A DNA stretch of 64,000 nucleotides from Trichoplax adhaerens (taxonomy: Eukaryota; Placozoa; Uniplacotomia; Trichoplacea; Trichoplacidae). Below, piece by piece: positions 51,201-63,580 of this stretch. Where the stretch lies: NCBI RefSeq assembly GCF_000150275.1, contig NW_002060947.1, forward strand, positions 3,650,980 through 3,714,979. The letters run 5' to 3'. The translations under genes and the position numbers were made by a program. The first letter of the stretch is position 1. Every line of letters starts with the position of its first letter. Below the pieces are notes generated by a model. That model was not told where the DNA came from. It searched no databases and was given only the letters and a program-made list of their open reading frames with translations.

Positions 51201-54200
51201 GTCTTTTTTAATAAAGAAATGGCTATTATGATTATTGCACCATATATTGATAATTTCTAACTATATTCTCTTAGTTAGCGATATTAATAGTAAATATTTT
51301 TGTCTGTGATAAAGGTTCAACGAATTCCACAATACAACAGACTGCTTGGTGACTTGATAGAGAAAACATCCGAAGATCATCCAGACTATAAATATCTGAT
51401 TGAAACCAAGGAACAAGTTAAACAGGTTGGTTTGAATTACGTTATATTAAATTAATATGCTAATAACAGACTTGAATGTATCAATAACCCAAAATATTCT
51501 TCTATACCTTGTCTTATCACTATATACTCGTCTAATATCAGCATGCTATCTATAATCCATCATAAGTAATCACCTTTTAGAATAGTTTTAATTCAACCAC
51601 CTACTGTGTAATTCAATAAGTAAATATATCAAAGGTGTATTGTAATCATCATACTTCCTACCATTTTTTTCTTCATATCCTACTGTACCTGCTGTGAATA
51701 TCTATACAGATGATAAGTGAACGTGAACAAGAAGTAAAAGCTGTTGAGAATGAGGTTAGCATTTTTTAAAACTCCCTTTTCGCTGACCACCTCATAAACA
51801 TATAGAATTGTGTTGTTCTAGCCTTAAATTGTAGCTCTATTGATGGAATCAATTATCAGCTGACAAATTTATTCTAATATTAGAAGGAATTTTACGGTCA
51901 TTATGATGACATTGTAGAACATTTTTTAAACTATGCTTCGTGTCCACCTTTAGAAAATAAAATAAAATTTAATTACGTCTCTGTCGGAAATTCCATTCTA
52001 ATATACTTAATTTTTCTCCTGTACCATATGAAGTAATTTCTCGTAAATCTCATGAAGTATACTATAGCTTGAAATAGTTGTTTACTAGATTCGCAATAAC
52101 TTTAATATACGAAACAGTAAATTAAAATAGAAACTTTACTAGTCGTCACGATGGAAAGTAAATATGTCGCTTATATGAAGGATATTGAATAGATATCTAG
52201 TCTACCCTATTGTCATATCGTTCTGCAATAGTCATTATACTTATTATATTGGTTGCATGGTTGGATAGCAGTAATTAATGAATTCTTTTCTCTCTTTTTG
52301 CTATTATATTCTCGATATAATACAGTATAAGTTGATACAAATACAAGAAAGATTTCCAAATGATCCACTTTACTTACTGGACGACAGGGTGGCTGTTGCC
52401 GAAATGGTAAGTTAACGATCGCTTAATCTCTTCAATCCCCCCAAATTTTTTGAATCAAGTCGTATAAGCCAATCTAATAATTGCTGTTAGGAGTGAATTT
52501 TTTATATGGGTGCCTTATATTCTCTGTCAATCCCTGTCGTTGTATCTGTATTAATATCGATATTGATTGATGACAATTATGCAGCAATTTCATTTCTATC
52601 CTCCCTTCTACTCGTCTGAGAATCATCATAGTAAATCTAGCATTCTCTTCGGTTTCTTAAGCATTAGCATGTCGCTACATTCTTTAGAAATTTAAATCAG
52701 GTTTGAAAATCTTTAAGTAGGGTGATAAAATGGTTTTAGTACTTAGTAGAAAACGTTAACCTTCATCATTAAATGTTAAATAGCTGGCTACAACCATTTT
52801 TTATAAACTATTGATCGTACTGTACAACGTAATCATAAAAAGGACTTAGATCTCTATCACTTAGATATTTATAGATTTATCAGTCATTAGTAGGCTCAAA
52901 TAATTTTAACTTAATGTAAAGAGAATTTGAAGCCTTAATTGCTTATTAAGGCCATTAAGCAGAGATCAGCTGCGGATCACATACACAGTTCGTCAATGCT
53001 TGCAAATTTAAATTGAAAATTATTCATACCATTAAAATAAAAATTTATTACAATCCCTTCTTACCGCTATTAATTTCCGATTTTTCTGTTATTTACATCT
53101 ACTATCGGGTTTCTGTAAAAATATATACAAACCTTACTCATAGCTAGATAATTTTACGTACGACTATCAGGACACGATACGCTAAAATCAAGCGGAATTA
53201 AAGACAATCTTAGCAAACTTTTACTAATTGGTTAAATTTTTTACTCCAAGGATTGATAATAATTGCTTATATTTATGAATACAACACAACTTTTACTCTA
53301 ATAATTCATAATTTTAAATACTATTATCTTCTCGTTTATGTAATATTTAGAAATCGAAGTCGCATGCTCCTCGTCGACGATCAGCTCCAACTTTGTTCTT
53401 GAAACACAATATATCATTCAATAAGCATTCTGGTAGAAGTATTGCCAAGTAAGTTATTTTATTGCTTTTCGAAGACTTTATTGAAAATATATGATATTTT
53501 ATAATATGCGTGACTTATTAAGGAACAAGTTAATTACATGTAAAAGATGGGTCACGTTAGTTATCATTTATTATAATAATACTACAGTAATTTATTTATG
53601 ACATTAATATGAAATGTTTTTAATACAAATCACTTAGTAACTTATTTGGTATGACAGCGAACAATAAAGTACCCAGGCAATTTATTTATGAAGGTGTTGT
53701 TGATATGAATACGGTCAGTCAAATGAAAAATTACAAGATTCTATTTCCTTGTAATATTTTACCTATATTTGTGCTTCATCCATTAACCCAATTTCACATT
53801 TATTTGCAACTGCAGTATAACGTTTTATGGTTATCGAAATTTTGTATCTGGTCTTTTATTTAATTTCTAAACTATTACGTTGTAGGGGTTTCAAACAGTT
53901 CCACGCTATTTATTCCTATTAAATGATATTCTAATCATAGCCAAACCAAAGTAAGTCAATGTCGTCGTATATAAATTTAATAATATATACGTGTATATAT
54001 ATATATATATTGTATTTTCGATGAGCTATTTATGCCTACCTTCATTCTATTTTCGTCATTTTTATTACGAAACCTCAATTATTAGGGCTATAATTGATAT
54101 CGCAACAGTTACAGTAAGCCCTTTCTACATTTTTGTTGCAGAATAGTAAAAGAAGTAAATTAAATCTATTATAAAGATAATCTTTTACTTCCAAGTTTAA

Positions 54201-57200
54201 AATTGGCTATAATTCTATTTTATTCGTAAAATGATGGTTGCAGAAGTCAGAAGTGTTATACAGACTCAATTAGTGATTTAGAGTACAGATTTACCCACTG
54301 GTGACATATCGCTTTTCAAAAATAATCATTTCATTATGACTATAAATTTAACTACAGAAAGCCATGCTTACCAGTATTGAATCGACGCATTTATTAATGA
54401 CGTTGCCAGTTAGACGTTTTAGAAAACTATGCAATACTATGTAATGACCATTATAGTTAGCGCTAATAAAATTATTTATAGCATTTATACAAGTCGCCAT
54501 TGCTATTTTCAACAAATGCTACCATGAATTCCTGAATCTTTGCATCAATTGTTCTACCGGTGTAGGGGTTCAACATTTAGATTGAAAAATTTAATTCGTG
54601 TTACTGATATTTGGCTATCGGAGTCATTCGATGATGTCTGTGAAGTAGTACAACATCCAGATAAGTCTTTCGTAATTGGATGGCCAATCGTAAATTACTT
54701 GGCAACTTTTTCCACAGTTGAAGAAAGGAATCTTTGGTTTCAATTATTATCGAAGTAATGTTTTTACACTGATAAAAAACAAAGCAACGACGACTGATTT
54801 CTATCTAAATTATATGATTTAAAAGAGTAGATGATAACTCATTCATGAATATGACTTCTTTTTTCACCACGTAGACAAATCGAAGAACAACAAGAATACG
54901 ATGATCCAAAAGCGTTATCCGCTACAATATCTCTAAGAATTTCGGAAATTAATCCTTCATTAAGAGATATTGTAAGCGAAATGATTATAATGTCTAATAA
55001 TCTTCCTAAGTTATTAGTTTACACAGAAAGCAATCTATAGCGTTTACTGTAATGTTGTCATTATGATATTAATTAATCAATCATCTTCACAAGTCCATCT
55101 ATGTACTATGCAGACCTTTCGTCTCATTTTTAGCTTTATATTTTACTGTAGACTATAATAAGATAGCAAACAAGATACTGCTAGTATTTAAAGATGATAC
55201 CAACATTATTTTAAACTTCATGGCAGATATACGAAATGTAATAATGTATTCGTATAAGGGTAGAATAGTTCCCAGAGTAGAATATACAGTAATAACAGTT
55301 TTACTTAACCTTTAACTCTAATTCATTTTTAAGGTAACCAATATTAATATCACGAATAAAGATGATGTACACTTTGCAATAAAAGAATGTTTAAAGGAGT
55401 CACAGTTAGAGGTATTTACAAATTAACAATTATTCAATTCTGATTACAAGGCGTTTAAAGTTACGAAGCGGAATAAGATTAACTTCTTACTTCTTTCTAT
55501 TTTAAAGATGACCAAAACGCTTTCTCAGCAATTATGGATTATAACCAATAAAGAAGACGTACTCAATACTCCATTGATTGGTAAATGTTCCCATTTCCGC
55601 ACAACTGTCATAGCAATGATGACTTAACTGTTGTTTCCTCTTGCGAACTTTAATATACGCAATTGCAATACAAAAATCTCGTTTAAGTATTTCTTGATAA
55701 ACTCTGATATAAGCTTAACTCTATATTTTCCCTAATTTATAGGCCATGAACGTCTTTATGCCATTAAATGTTTTTCTTTACGAGAAGGACAAGAAAATAA
55801 TGGATTAGATGGTGTTCTGGAGACAAAAAACACCCAAGATTCAGAACTACAGTTTGTTATCAGATTCAGAAAGGGTGCTAAAATATCAGCCTTAGGTCAG
55901 TGATTTTATGATCCACTAATAGATGGACATATTTCATATTCTATAAAACTTCAATTTTATTTGCTAAAAAATAACATTTTACTTGATTTCACTATAAAAA
56001 TTAACCGGTTATAATTCCTACAGATATCAAGAAAAAAGGCTTAAGTAAACGTGTGGTAGTGCAATGGCTAAAACATTCAACAGGTAGTATTAAAAATTCA
56101 TCACCATCAAAAAATCAAGAACCGTTAGCAGAGAAAGCATCTGGAAGGTAGAATAGAATTAATTTATCAAGCTTATATACTTTATAAAGTATAGTGGAAG
56201 TTTCATTTGACTGAATAGTCATTTATTTTATCGCTTTCCTGTTATCTAAAGGATATTTGGGGTTCCACTAGAAAAGCTAATTCAAGATGATACATTACCA
56301 AAACCTCTCATGGTAATTACGATATGGTCTTCATAAAAATTATGTCGAAATTATTTACATCCAGACTTAAATTTTAATGTAACTATAGTACGAAATATCA
56401 ATTCCATTGCTACTTACTAAAATCTTTACGCCCTTCTTGCTATAGGGAATGCTGCAACAGCTTTCTATTTATGGTCCGACGACAATAGGAGTGTTTCGTA
56501 GATCTGCTAATGTTAAAATTATTCGTGAACTACGAGGATTAATTGAAAGCGGTAAGTCGATTGATAAAATTTGTTCTGAATCACAGTTTGTAAGAGATCG
56601 TTATTCCCGCATACTGTATTGATCTAGTATATACTTTTTAAGTGGCTCTTTGAAATTAGAAAGAGTATTTCATTCATTATATTATAATTTAATGTTGCTC
56701 TAAAAGTCGCTGGATCTTTTAGTAGTATTTCACTGACTTAATTAATTGCAATTGTTATGGTAGCAGTATATAATCGGCTTAATAGACTGCGGCTATGTTG
56801 CTATGTCTACAATGTTTAAATTATAGACAGTATACGGTTTGGTAGGCTTTGATAAGCTTTATGCATCTTTGATTATACCTGGTTTTAAACATTTTTATTA
56901 GTGTGTACCTAATAATTTAGTTTGTAATTGGGATGATTTAATCGTTACACTAGCTCTGGCTAGTTTTTGGAGCTATAAATAATTAACTTTAAATGCAAAG
57001 CACAGATCCACTTTCATCAGTCTAGGTGCATTATACATACTATGATCAGCTAGTTACGAATAAAGTCATATTAACTTTCTCATTACTGAAAAAGGTATGG
57101 ATATTCTTTATGAAAATCATCAAGTTTTGGTTTTGGCAGCATTGTTAAAGGTTATTATTATTACTAATTGATCTTTTAAGATTTGCAAATTTTTACGACC

Positions 57201-58801
57201 ACTTCGATATCATTTAACGTACAGATTTTTAATCGGCATAAAAATTTAATCAAATTCGAATAGTTCACAGAAGTAATTTAATTTGTACTCAGTATAGTTA
57301 TATACTTTAAGTTATAGTTAATGTGATAATAACTAGAATTTTAATTTTCCAGTGTATTTAGTTTGATCAAAAATTGCGGATAACAGTAGATGTAACTAAC
57401 ATATTTTCTGTATATATTAAATCAGGAATTTTTACTGTCTCTACCCCAACCTGTTTTCGATATTAATTTATTCGAAGAATATCTTATTACAAATAAAATC
57501 GAAGATAAGGAAGAAAGAATTAATGCTACGAAAACGTGAGACTTGATAATAATTAAATAGAAAAGGATAAAAGATTTGTTTATGGAAAAAATTTTCATAA
57601 TAGAATACTAAACGTGGAATATTTGAATACTTCTCGATACTTTCGGTGTATATTCTCATAATTTATTTACTTAGTAGTAATTTGCAATTCAATGATTTGT
57701 TAGAATATGGCTTACTCTGGTGTTGAATTAGAGCATTTATAAAAATATTAAATAGAGTACTTGATTAAAATTTTAAGAATACACTTACTGTATAGAAATA
57801 CTTTATCTACTGGGAATAGAATTTTATTTCATAATCTCTTACGGCTAAAGGTTAAAATTTTCTTCCTTTTACATCATTCATTTTAACATGCTATATTAAT
57901 GAACTATAGGGTATTGCAAAAACAACGAGAGAATTCCAAGGCAGCTACTGTGTTATTGAATTCTATCTTCTGTGTCTTAAATCGAATACTTGCTCATTGT
58001 GAAGAAAATAATATGAATGCCTATAATTTAACGGTGTGCATCTCGTCAAGTATGATGTGGCCTAAAGATTTAAATATAGCACACCAACGTCGTGATGATA
58101 TCGTGGAATTTTTTCAATTTTTATTGGAGAATTGTCAAGAGATCTTAGGCGAAGAGATGCAAGGGTCCTTAGGTGATGCTGAACGACCGGTACGACATAA
58201 ATTAAATCGAAGGAAAGCCGTATCATGCGGTGATGCCTACACTCTAGATGAGAATGAAGATAGTTCTAATCCAAGTTCAAGTCTTAAATCAATCTGCGAT
58301 AACCTTGGCCGACGTATAGCTAACGCAGATACTTGCGGTAGCCATGATTCAGGCATTGCCAATAGTGATTTATCACATCTAGGATTAGAGAACGATGACA
58401 ATAGTCAAGGGGATAACGGTAGTATTGCTACATCGGATTCCTCTGGCGGTCAAGAAATTTCAACAATACAAGAGAAACCACATAACGGTTCAGGTTTTGG
58501 AGGTATTGAGAGGCATGAAACTAGATATGGGCGTTTTATTAAAAATATATATCAAGGAAATAAGCAAAAAGGTGAAAAAATACGTGACAGTCGGAGTGCT
58601 TTTGCAAGTAATAATAAAAAGAACAATAATACCAATAGTCCATTCTTAAATAAAACTCGAAGAAATGGACGCCCTCGACCACGAGATGATTCTGCATGTA
58701 GTGAAGATAGTATTGCTAGTAGCGCTGTGAGCGGAAGCCTTAGTAAAGATAGCCAAATGGATGAAGGTCTATCACTAAAAGATCACAATCAACATCATTA
58801 G
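39226..58801 (+). CDS. RBD-DH-PH-RA-RhoGAP protein, ARHGAP20-like Rho GEF/GAP
   Basis: Twenty-five exons join in one frame (1106 residues to the first stop): 39226-39402, 44527-44722, 46140-46242, 46387-46553, 47113-47150, 48006-48051, 48652-48727, 49496-49598, 51315-51425, 51710-51754, 52326-52406, 53351-53448, 53638-53713, 53886-53950, 54566-54754, 54875-54971, 55334-55411, 55508-55580, 55743-55895, 56024-56147, 56252-56312, 56446-56551, 57095-57150, 57426-57535, 57910-58801. Domains: Raf-like Ras-binding (about 46-112; IKAILPDGNRKT, LNGEEISIEG); DH RhoGEF (about 130-345; SEELY with Glu140, LLLAPVQRIPQYNRLL); PH (about 425-525; RYLFLLNDILIIAKPK, KSFVIGWPIVNYLATFS); RA (about 535-640; TPLIGHERLYAIK); RhoGAP (about 700-880; GVFRRS with Arg737 as arginine finger, Lys773, Asn849). 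RRRSAPTL before the PH domain matches vertebrate ARHGAP20. GEF and GAP residues look intact. Exons 4-6 (weak donors) are the least certain. Confidence 0.85.
39403..44526. other. 5.1-kb first intron of the RhoGEF-RhoGAP gene
   Basis: It begins GTAAATG and ends CCTATAG. Only short chance-length frames are seen (for example 41987-42169 and 44005-44280), with no motif. It splits the Ras-binding domain: the first strand is in exon 1 and the rest in exon 2. The join ILPDGNRKT + LNGKVGMRVG reads continuously against Raf-type RBDs, which supports the long intron. Confidence 0.6.
49599..51314. other. 1.7-kb intron within the DH-encoding part
   Basis: It begins GTAAGTG and ends GATAAAG. It contains an antisense open frame of 114 codons (50602-50946) beginning with ATG. 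That frame has no recognised motif and its length is within chance expectation for the whole window, so it is not called as a gene. Confidence 0.55.
53993..54011. repeat. TA dinucleotide microsatellite
   Basis: An uninterrupted TA run of about 19 bases lies in the intron between exons 14 and 15 of the RhoGEF-RhoGAP gene. Similar shorter runs occur at 8463-8476 and 24878-24892. Confidence 0.85.
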
Positions 58802-59526
58802 AATCAACGCGTCCTAAAATGGTTGCTATATCCAGGCATCAAAGTACCCCGTCAAAAGGACGTAGAATTGGTGGTATTATCATGAAAAAGCTACGCAATA
58901 ATTCACTTGGTGATGGTGAAGAATATTCATCATCGCCAGTACCCCAGCATAAATCTTCTTTAGGCAATAACAGCGACGAAAGTGATAGTACATTTGATTC
59001 GAAATTGAAATCACGCTTTGCCTATGGTATGAAATCCAACAAGAAGTCACAGGATCATGAAAATGACCTATCGTCGTCAACACCTTGTTCTCCATTAAAG
59101 AAAGAGTTTGATTCACACGAATTAATATCAAGTGGATCACAACCTGATTTTAATAAATTATTCGGTGGAGATGGATCAAAATTAGATTTGCCAATAAAAG
59201 AGGATACAATATCAAATTATTCAAAAAGTTCCTCTTCACCAATTGACATTCGTCCTTCTAGAAGTTATCCTGACTATCGACATGGTTTAACTGAAAGTCA
59301 TAGTGATTCACACCTGATTAGTTCATCGTTGGATCAGAGTATCATTCCTGTTGGATCATTACGTAAAGTTGGTACATTTCCAAATGAGGTAGCTATTAGC
59401 AATCAGTCATCACTACCGGATATAAATAATCGAGATCGAGGAGGAAATGATTCAATGGGAAAAGTGTCACCTATAACCAGGGATAAATTTTTGAAAATGA
59501 GTTTTACTGAAGAAGAATTTGTTTAA
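58782..59526 (+). CDS. Frame-shifted C-terminal tail of the RhoGEF-RhoGAP gene
   Basis: The frame of the last exon stops at 58799-58801, but the next frame is open from at least 58777 to 59526 and continues the same Ser/Asn/Lys-rich composition: RSQSTSLESTRPK, then RRIGGIIMKKLRNN, ending TEEEFV. The switch point is most simply a run of four A at 58777-58780; one more A would fuse the frames. I found no GT-AG intron that repairs it. An AATAAA at 59532-59537, 6 nt after this second stop, marks the likely transcript end here. Either the assembly has a homopolymer error, or the allele truly ends early, or there is unusual splicing. The last three residues (EFV) would fit a class III PDZ ligand, which is speculative. 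No enzymatic domain is in this part. Confidence 0.7.
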
Positions 59527-59531
59527 ATTAA

Positions 59532-59537
59532 AATAAA
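59532..59537 (+). terminator. Polyadenylation signal AATAAA of the RhoGEF-RhoGAP gene
   Basis: A canonical AATAAA lies 6 nt after the stop codon at 59524-59526. Very short distances between stop and signal are also seen for MBTPS2 in this window, which supports 59526 as the intended end of the coding region. Confidence 0.5.
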
Positions 59538-62500
59538 TGCTTAAGAACTTTTCATCATAAATTTTTTAAACCTGATTTCTGTTTTATTAGTTGTACATTT
59601 TATAACATCTAACATAGGCTATTTGAAATTTAGACTTTAATATCCATATTCATTGAACTTACTGAACCATATAATGGTATCAATATCTGGAAAGAATATG
59701 AAGCGATTAATTTTTAAAGTTATCTTCTGCATTGTCTTTTTAATATCGTATATACGAATATATGTAATGTATAGTATGTTTACATAAAATTATATACTAC
59801 AACAGTAGTAATGCATGTTTAGTGTAGCTATTTCTATTTGCATTATCTCAATTAGTTGCAACTTATACATAACACTATCATAGGTTCATCATGAAGAAGA
59901 ATTGGTTATGTAGAAAAATTCGTAAAAATAAACTGCAATATTCTAAAATGATGTCTATGAAAGAAAATAATATCCGTGTTTCAATATAACAATTATTGAT
60001 CAACTTAGCTATTATGGCAATAAATTATTTGTCAGCTAAGATTTTTTAATTACCTAATGATCATTGTACCGCAGCAGTTTATTATACATGATGTTTTCAC
60101 AAGTTGTTGCTTATTTATAAATGTAGAAGATATATGTATATAGTTTGACTATGCATGGAGAATAGTAAAAAAATTTCAATGTTGCTGTTATCATTGAATA
60201 TCGATTTACATACTTGATCCTATGTCATAATTGAATGCTTATTTCTACAATTGCAGTATAATGTTTCTTGTTTTAAAATGAAGAATACTAAGTATGTGTA
60301 GCGATAAATTACGTATTAATTTCATTTTTTATCGTCTTAAATTTAATAATTTTGCCGAACTACGTCGTATATAAATATTCCAATACAATCTGGTAATATC
60401 TATGAGAATTATTGAAAAGTTAGAGTTACTTATTAAAGATTGTGCTCTTCGTTTTGTATTCTTCTCGTCGCTTTCTTTATTCAATATTTACTGTTAAACA
60501 AAGGGTATACATAGCTAAATTCTATCTCAATATACTATTTGAAAGAGTTCGCATAATATAGTGAAGGGAATAGTGCTTAATATCATTTTTCCGTATTTTC
60601 CCTCTTCTTTTAAATAATTATTACTGTTATTAGGCTTATAGAGCGCATGCTGCCTAGTCGTATCGATTAAAATGTACCCAACGTCACTGTTGATAATGCA
60701 TTCAGCAATTCTTTTTTCTTTTTCTTTTTAAATATTAATCTCTATTAGATACAAGGTAATTTGCAATGTATATCTAATATTAAAGAGTATAATATGGTAA
60801 TTGAAATGTTATTATATTTTTCATTTCATTTTCTATTATATAAACTTAATCCTTAACATCTTATTTTGGTATCTAATTAGAAATATGTAACAGGACTAGA
60901 TGTAATAATTTATGTCTTAAATTCATCGTTTACAAATAAACAACGTTCATTTCAAATTGATTGTTACAATGGCAATTACTGTCCATAGCTATTAGTAAAC
61001 TTTGCTACTTTCATAGTCAATGCGCAGAGAAAATTTTCTGTTAGTATAGTAACAAATACTTGATTAGAATCAATTAGATTGAATTTAATATTTCATTATC
61101 CTGTTTCTAACTTATTATAAAGTAGGCTCAGCCCTTTCTAATGTTTGGATAGGATTTGTATTGCATAGATATCTGGTATAAAATTGCTATTATCAGCCAA
61201 CAATACTAGCTTTAAAATAATTTAATTGTATTTATTAATTTTGATGCAGTTGTTCATGATCCAATCTTTAACTATTCCTCAAGTAGGCTCAATTGTTCTT
61301 TATATCAATTATTCTTCATGTGGTGATCCATGGATAGCTAGATATTTAAGGAAATATCTAGCGAATATCTAGCAGCTAGCAACTCGTGATTTATGTATTT
61401 TACCTTACATACATCCAGCCCAGTAAGTGGATCTGTTATCAATTTTTTCCTCTTACAGCTATTACTTAGTAGTGCACAGATATAAAATCGCAACAACGTT
61501 ATATTGTAATTGTCATTTGCGATACCTTGCGTAATAAACTATACTGTTTTCGCTTATCAAATTAGATTTCTTCAGTTACATTTGAATTGAATTATTATAT
61601 TTAGTCCTAGAATGAGAACTTTCAAATTTTAGCATTTTATTAAATCTCGTTTGTACTGTAGCTCTAAGCTAAATTAAGTAAAGAGATTAAATCATATGAT
61701 ATTATTTTCGATATTTTTAGAAAGATTTCCTGTAATTTTATGCCTAATAAGATGAATAGTAGATCTTTTCCGTCTTAAAAGGCGATATTTCGTCTATTAT
61801 TTTAGTAATAAACATTGCAGGTTTATTTTCACGTTGCTTAATAAATCGTAATAGTTCTCAACTGTAGAAGCTCTATTTTTAGACGTTATTCGAAAATTTT
61901 GAATCGACTAAAATTAATTAACGAATATTAAGTAGATTGCACTTGATAATTGAAATTAGTGATAATGATTCTATAATGCCATAATCTGAGTTAAATGATA
62001 ATTAGCTTAATAATTGATTGCTAATCAGTATGTATTTCTATGATCAAATAACATATAACAGATTTTAAATAGCATCAAATCTTCAAAATACTTAAATTAC
62101 AGCAGTAAATTTATTATAGACTTGATTTAATATAGATCTGCACCAATTTTGAACTTTTGAGCATATTACATAATTTTCACTCTATTACATCATCTTTGCA
62201 AGAATAAAAGACCAACTAAAATTAGCTAATTAAAGGGATATCGCGAAATATTTTAGTAGTGCAACGATTCTGTAATACTATAAGCCATAATTAGCAGCGG
62301 TACTATTGAATTTTGCAAAAGATACCGACACTGTATTGACTACTATGACTAATAATACTTAAAATAATACTTAAATATCGATTTAATATCGTTAGTTAAT
62401 GTGCAGACGAGTTAACGAATAAGAACCATTTCTGCTTCTACATTTACTACACTCTATTCATTTATCATACTAGGGCGTTTTGAAGTTGATTTACTATTAA

Positions 62501-63580
62501 TACCGATTCAATATCAATTATTAGTTTTGCATTGAAATTCGGATTTTGCAGGATAACCTTTTAATACTTTTGCTTTTGATATTTAACACTAATAAATAAA
62601 TCATATTCTATTAATGCCATTTTTAATATTGAGTTTGTATCATTTGTAAGATAGGCATTGCCGTATCAAGGATCTAGTTGATAATTAATCGTTATATTGT
62701 ACGGGTGTGAATATCGTATATGATAATATATAGCTGTATTAGATGTAGCTGCTATAATATTAACCATAATATACTAAACTTTCCAAATACTCGTATATAT
62801 AAATACCGCTCAGCATTGCTACAGAGATGAAGTATAATTAAATCATGAGGACCTCGTAAAATATGACTATATAGATTAAATTATGGCTCTGATCGATTGT
62901 TAAATGCCTGAATTTCTATGAACTTTAAACTTATTAAGTGAGACTGCTACTTCATGTCAGAAAATTGTCATTTGATTAGCATGAGAACATGATTTAGTTC
63001 AGTTGCAACCGACTCTAAGAATCACTGTGACTTATACGGACTAACGGTGGCAGGCATTCAGAGTTTAGTTTTAATTGCGGGGGTCAAACATTAAATTACC
63101 TAATGGATTGCATCTAAAGCGTACACTACTAGTTAAAAGTAGTCTTCCTCTATTCGTAACCAAATCATTTCGTATTTTCACTATTTATTTATTTCATGGT
63201 TAAATAGCATAATCTATAGAGGTGTTTATTATTTATATATTTAATCAATATGAACAAAAGTATGTTAAAGGGTTACTCTTATCCAAAAAATATACAGTAA
63301 ATACATGTACTGAAGTATAAATGTCGAATTACTGTAGGTCTCATGTGAGACTAATCTTACAGTTTAATAAATGCGACAATAAGAAATATTCTGTAGCAAT
63401 GCATACAACTTGTATAAAGTGAACATGAGCTGCAACGGAAATTATATATATGAGCCTAAAAATTCTTAATGGGCATTAATGCGGCATAAATCCCATATCG
63501 AGTTACTGTTTATCATAATGAGTTCGAAATCGAAATGTTTAGGAGTCATAAATAAATAAATAAAACATCTGTTAATGAAA
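59538..63580. other. 4-kb intergenic region
   Basis: No exon-like frame, RNA gene or mobile element is recognised. Composition is uniformly AT-rich. It lies between the convergent 3' ends of the RhoGEF-RhoGAP gene and the partial gene at 63581, so no promoter is expected inside it. Confidence 0.55.

Noticed and set aside
58880-59140. Minus-strand frame opposite the RhoGAP tail
   Set aside because: Shadow of the Ser-rich coding region on the other strand.
58819-59526. A separate downstream gene starting at the ATG at 58819
   Set aside because: The frame is open upstream of this ATG, composition is continuous with the preceding exon, and there is no room for a promoter. A frameshift in one exon is simpler.
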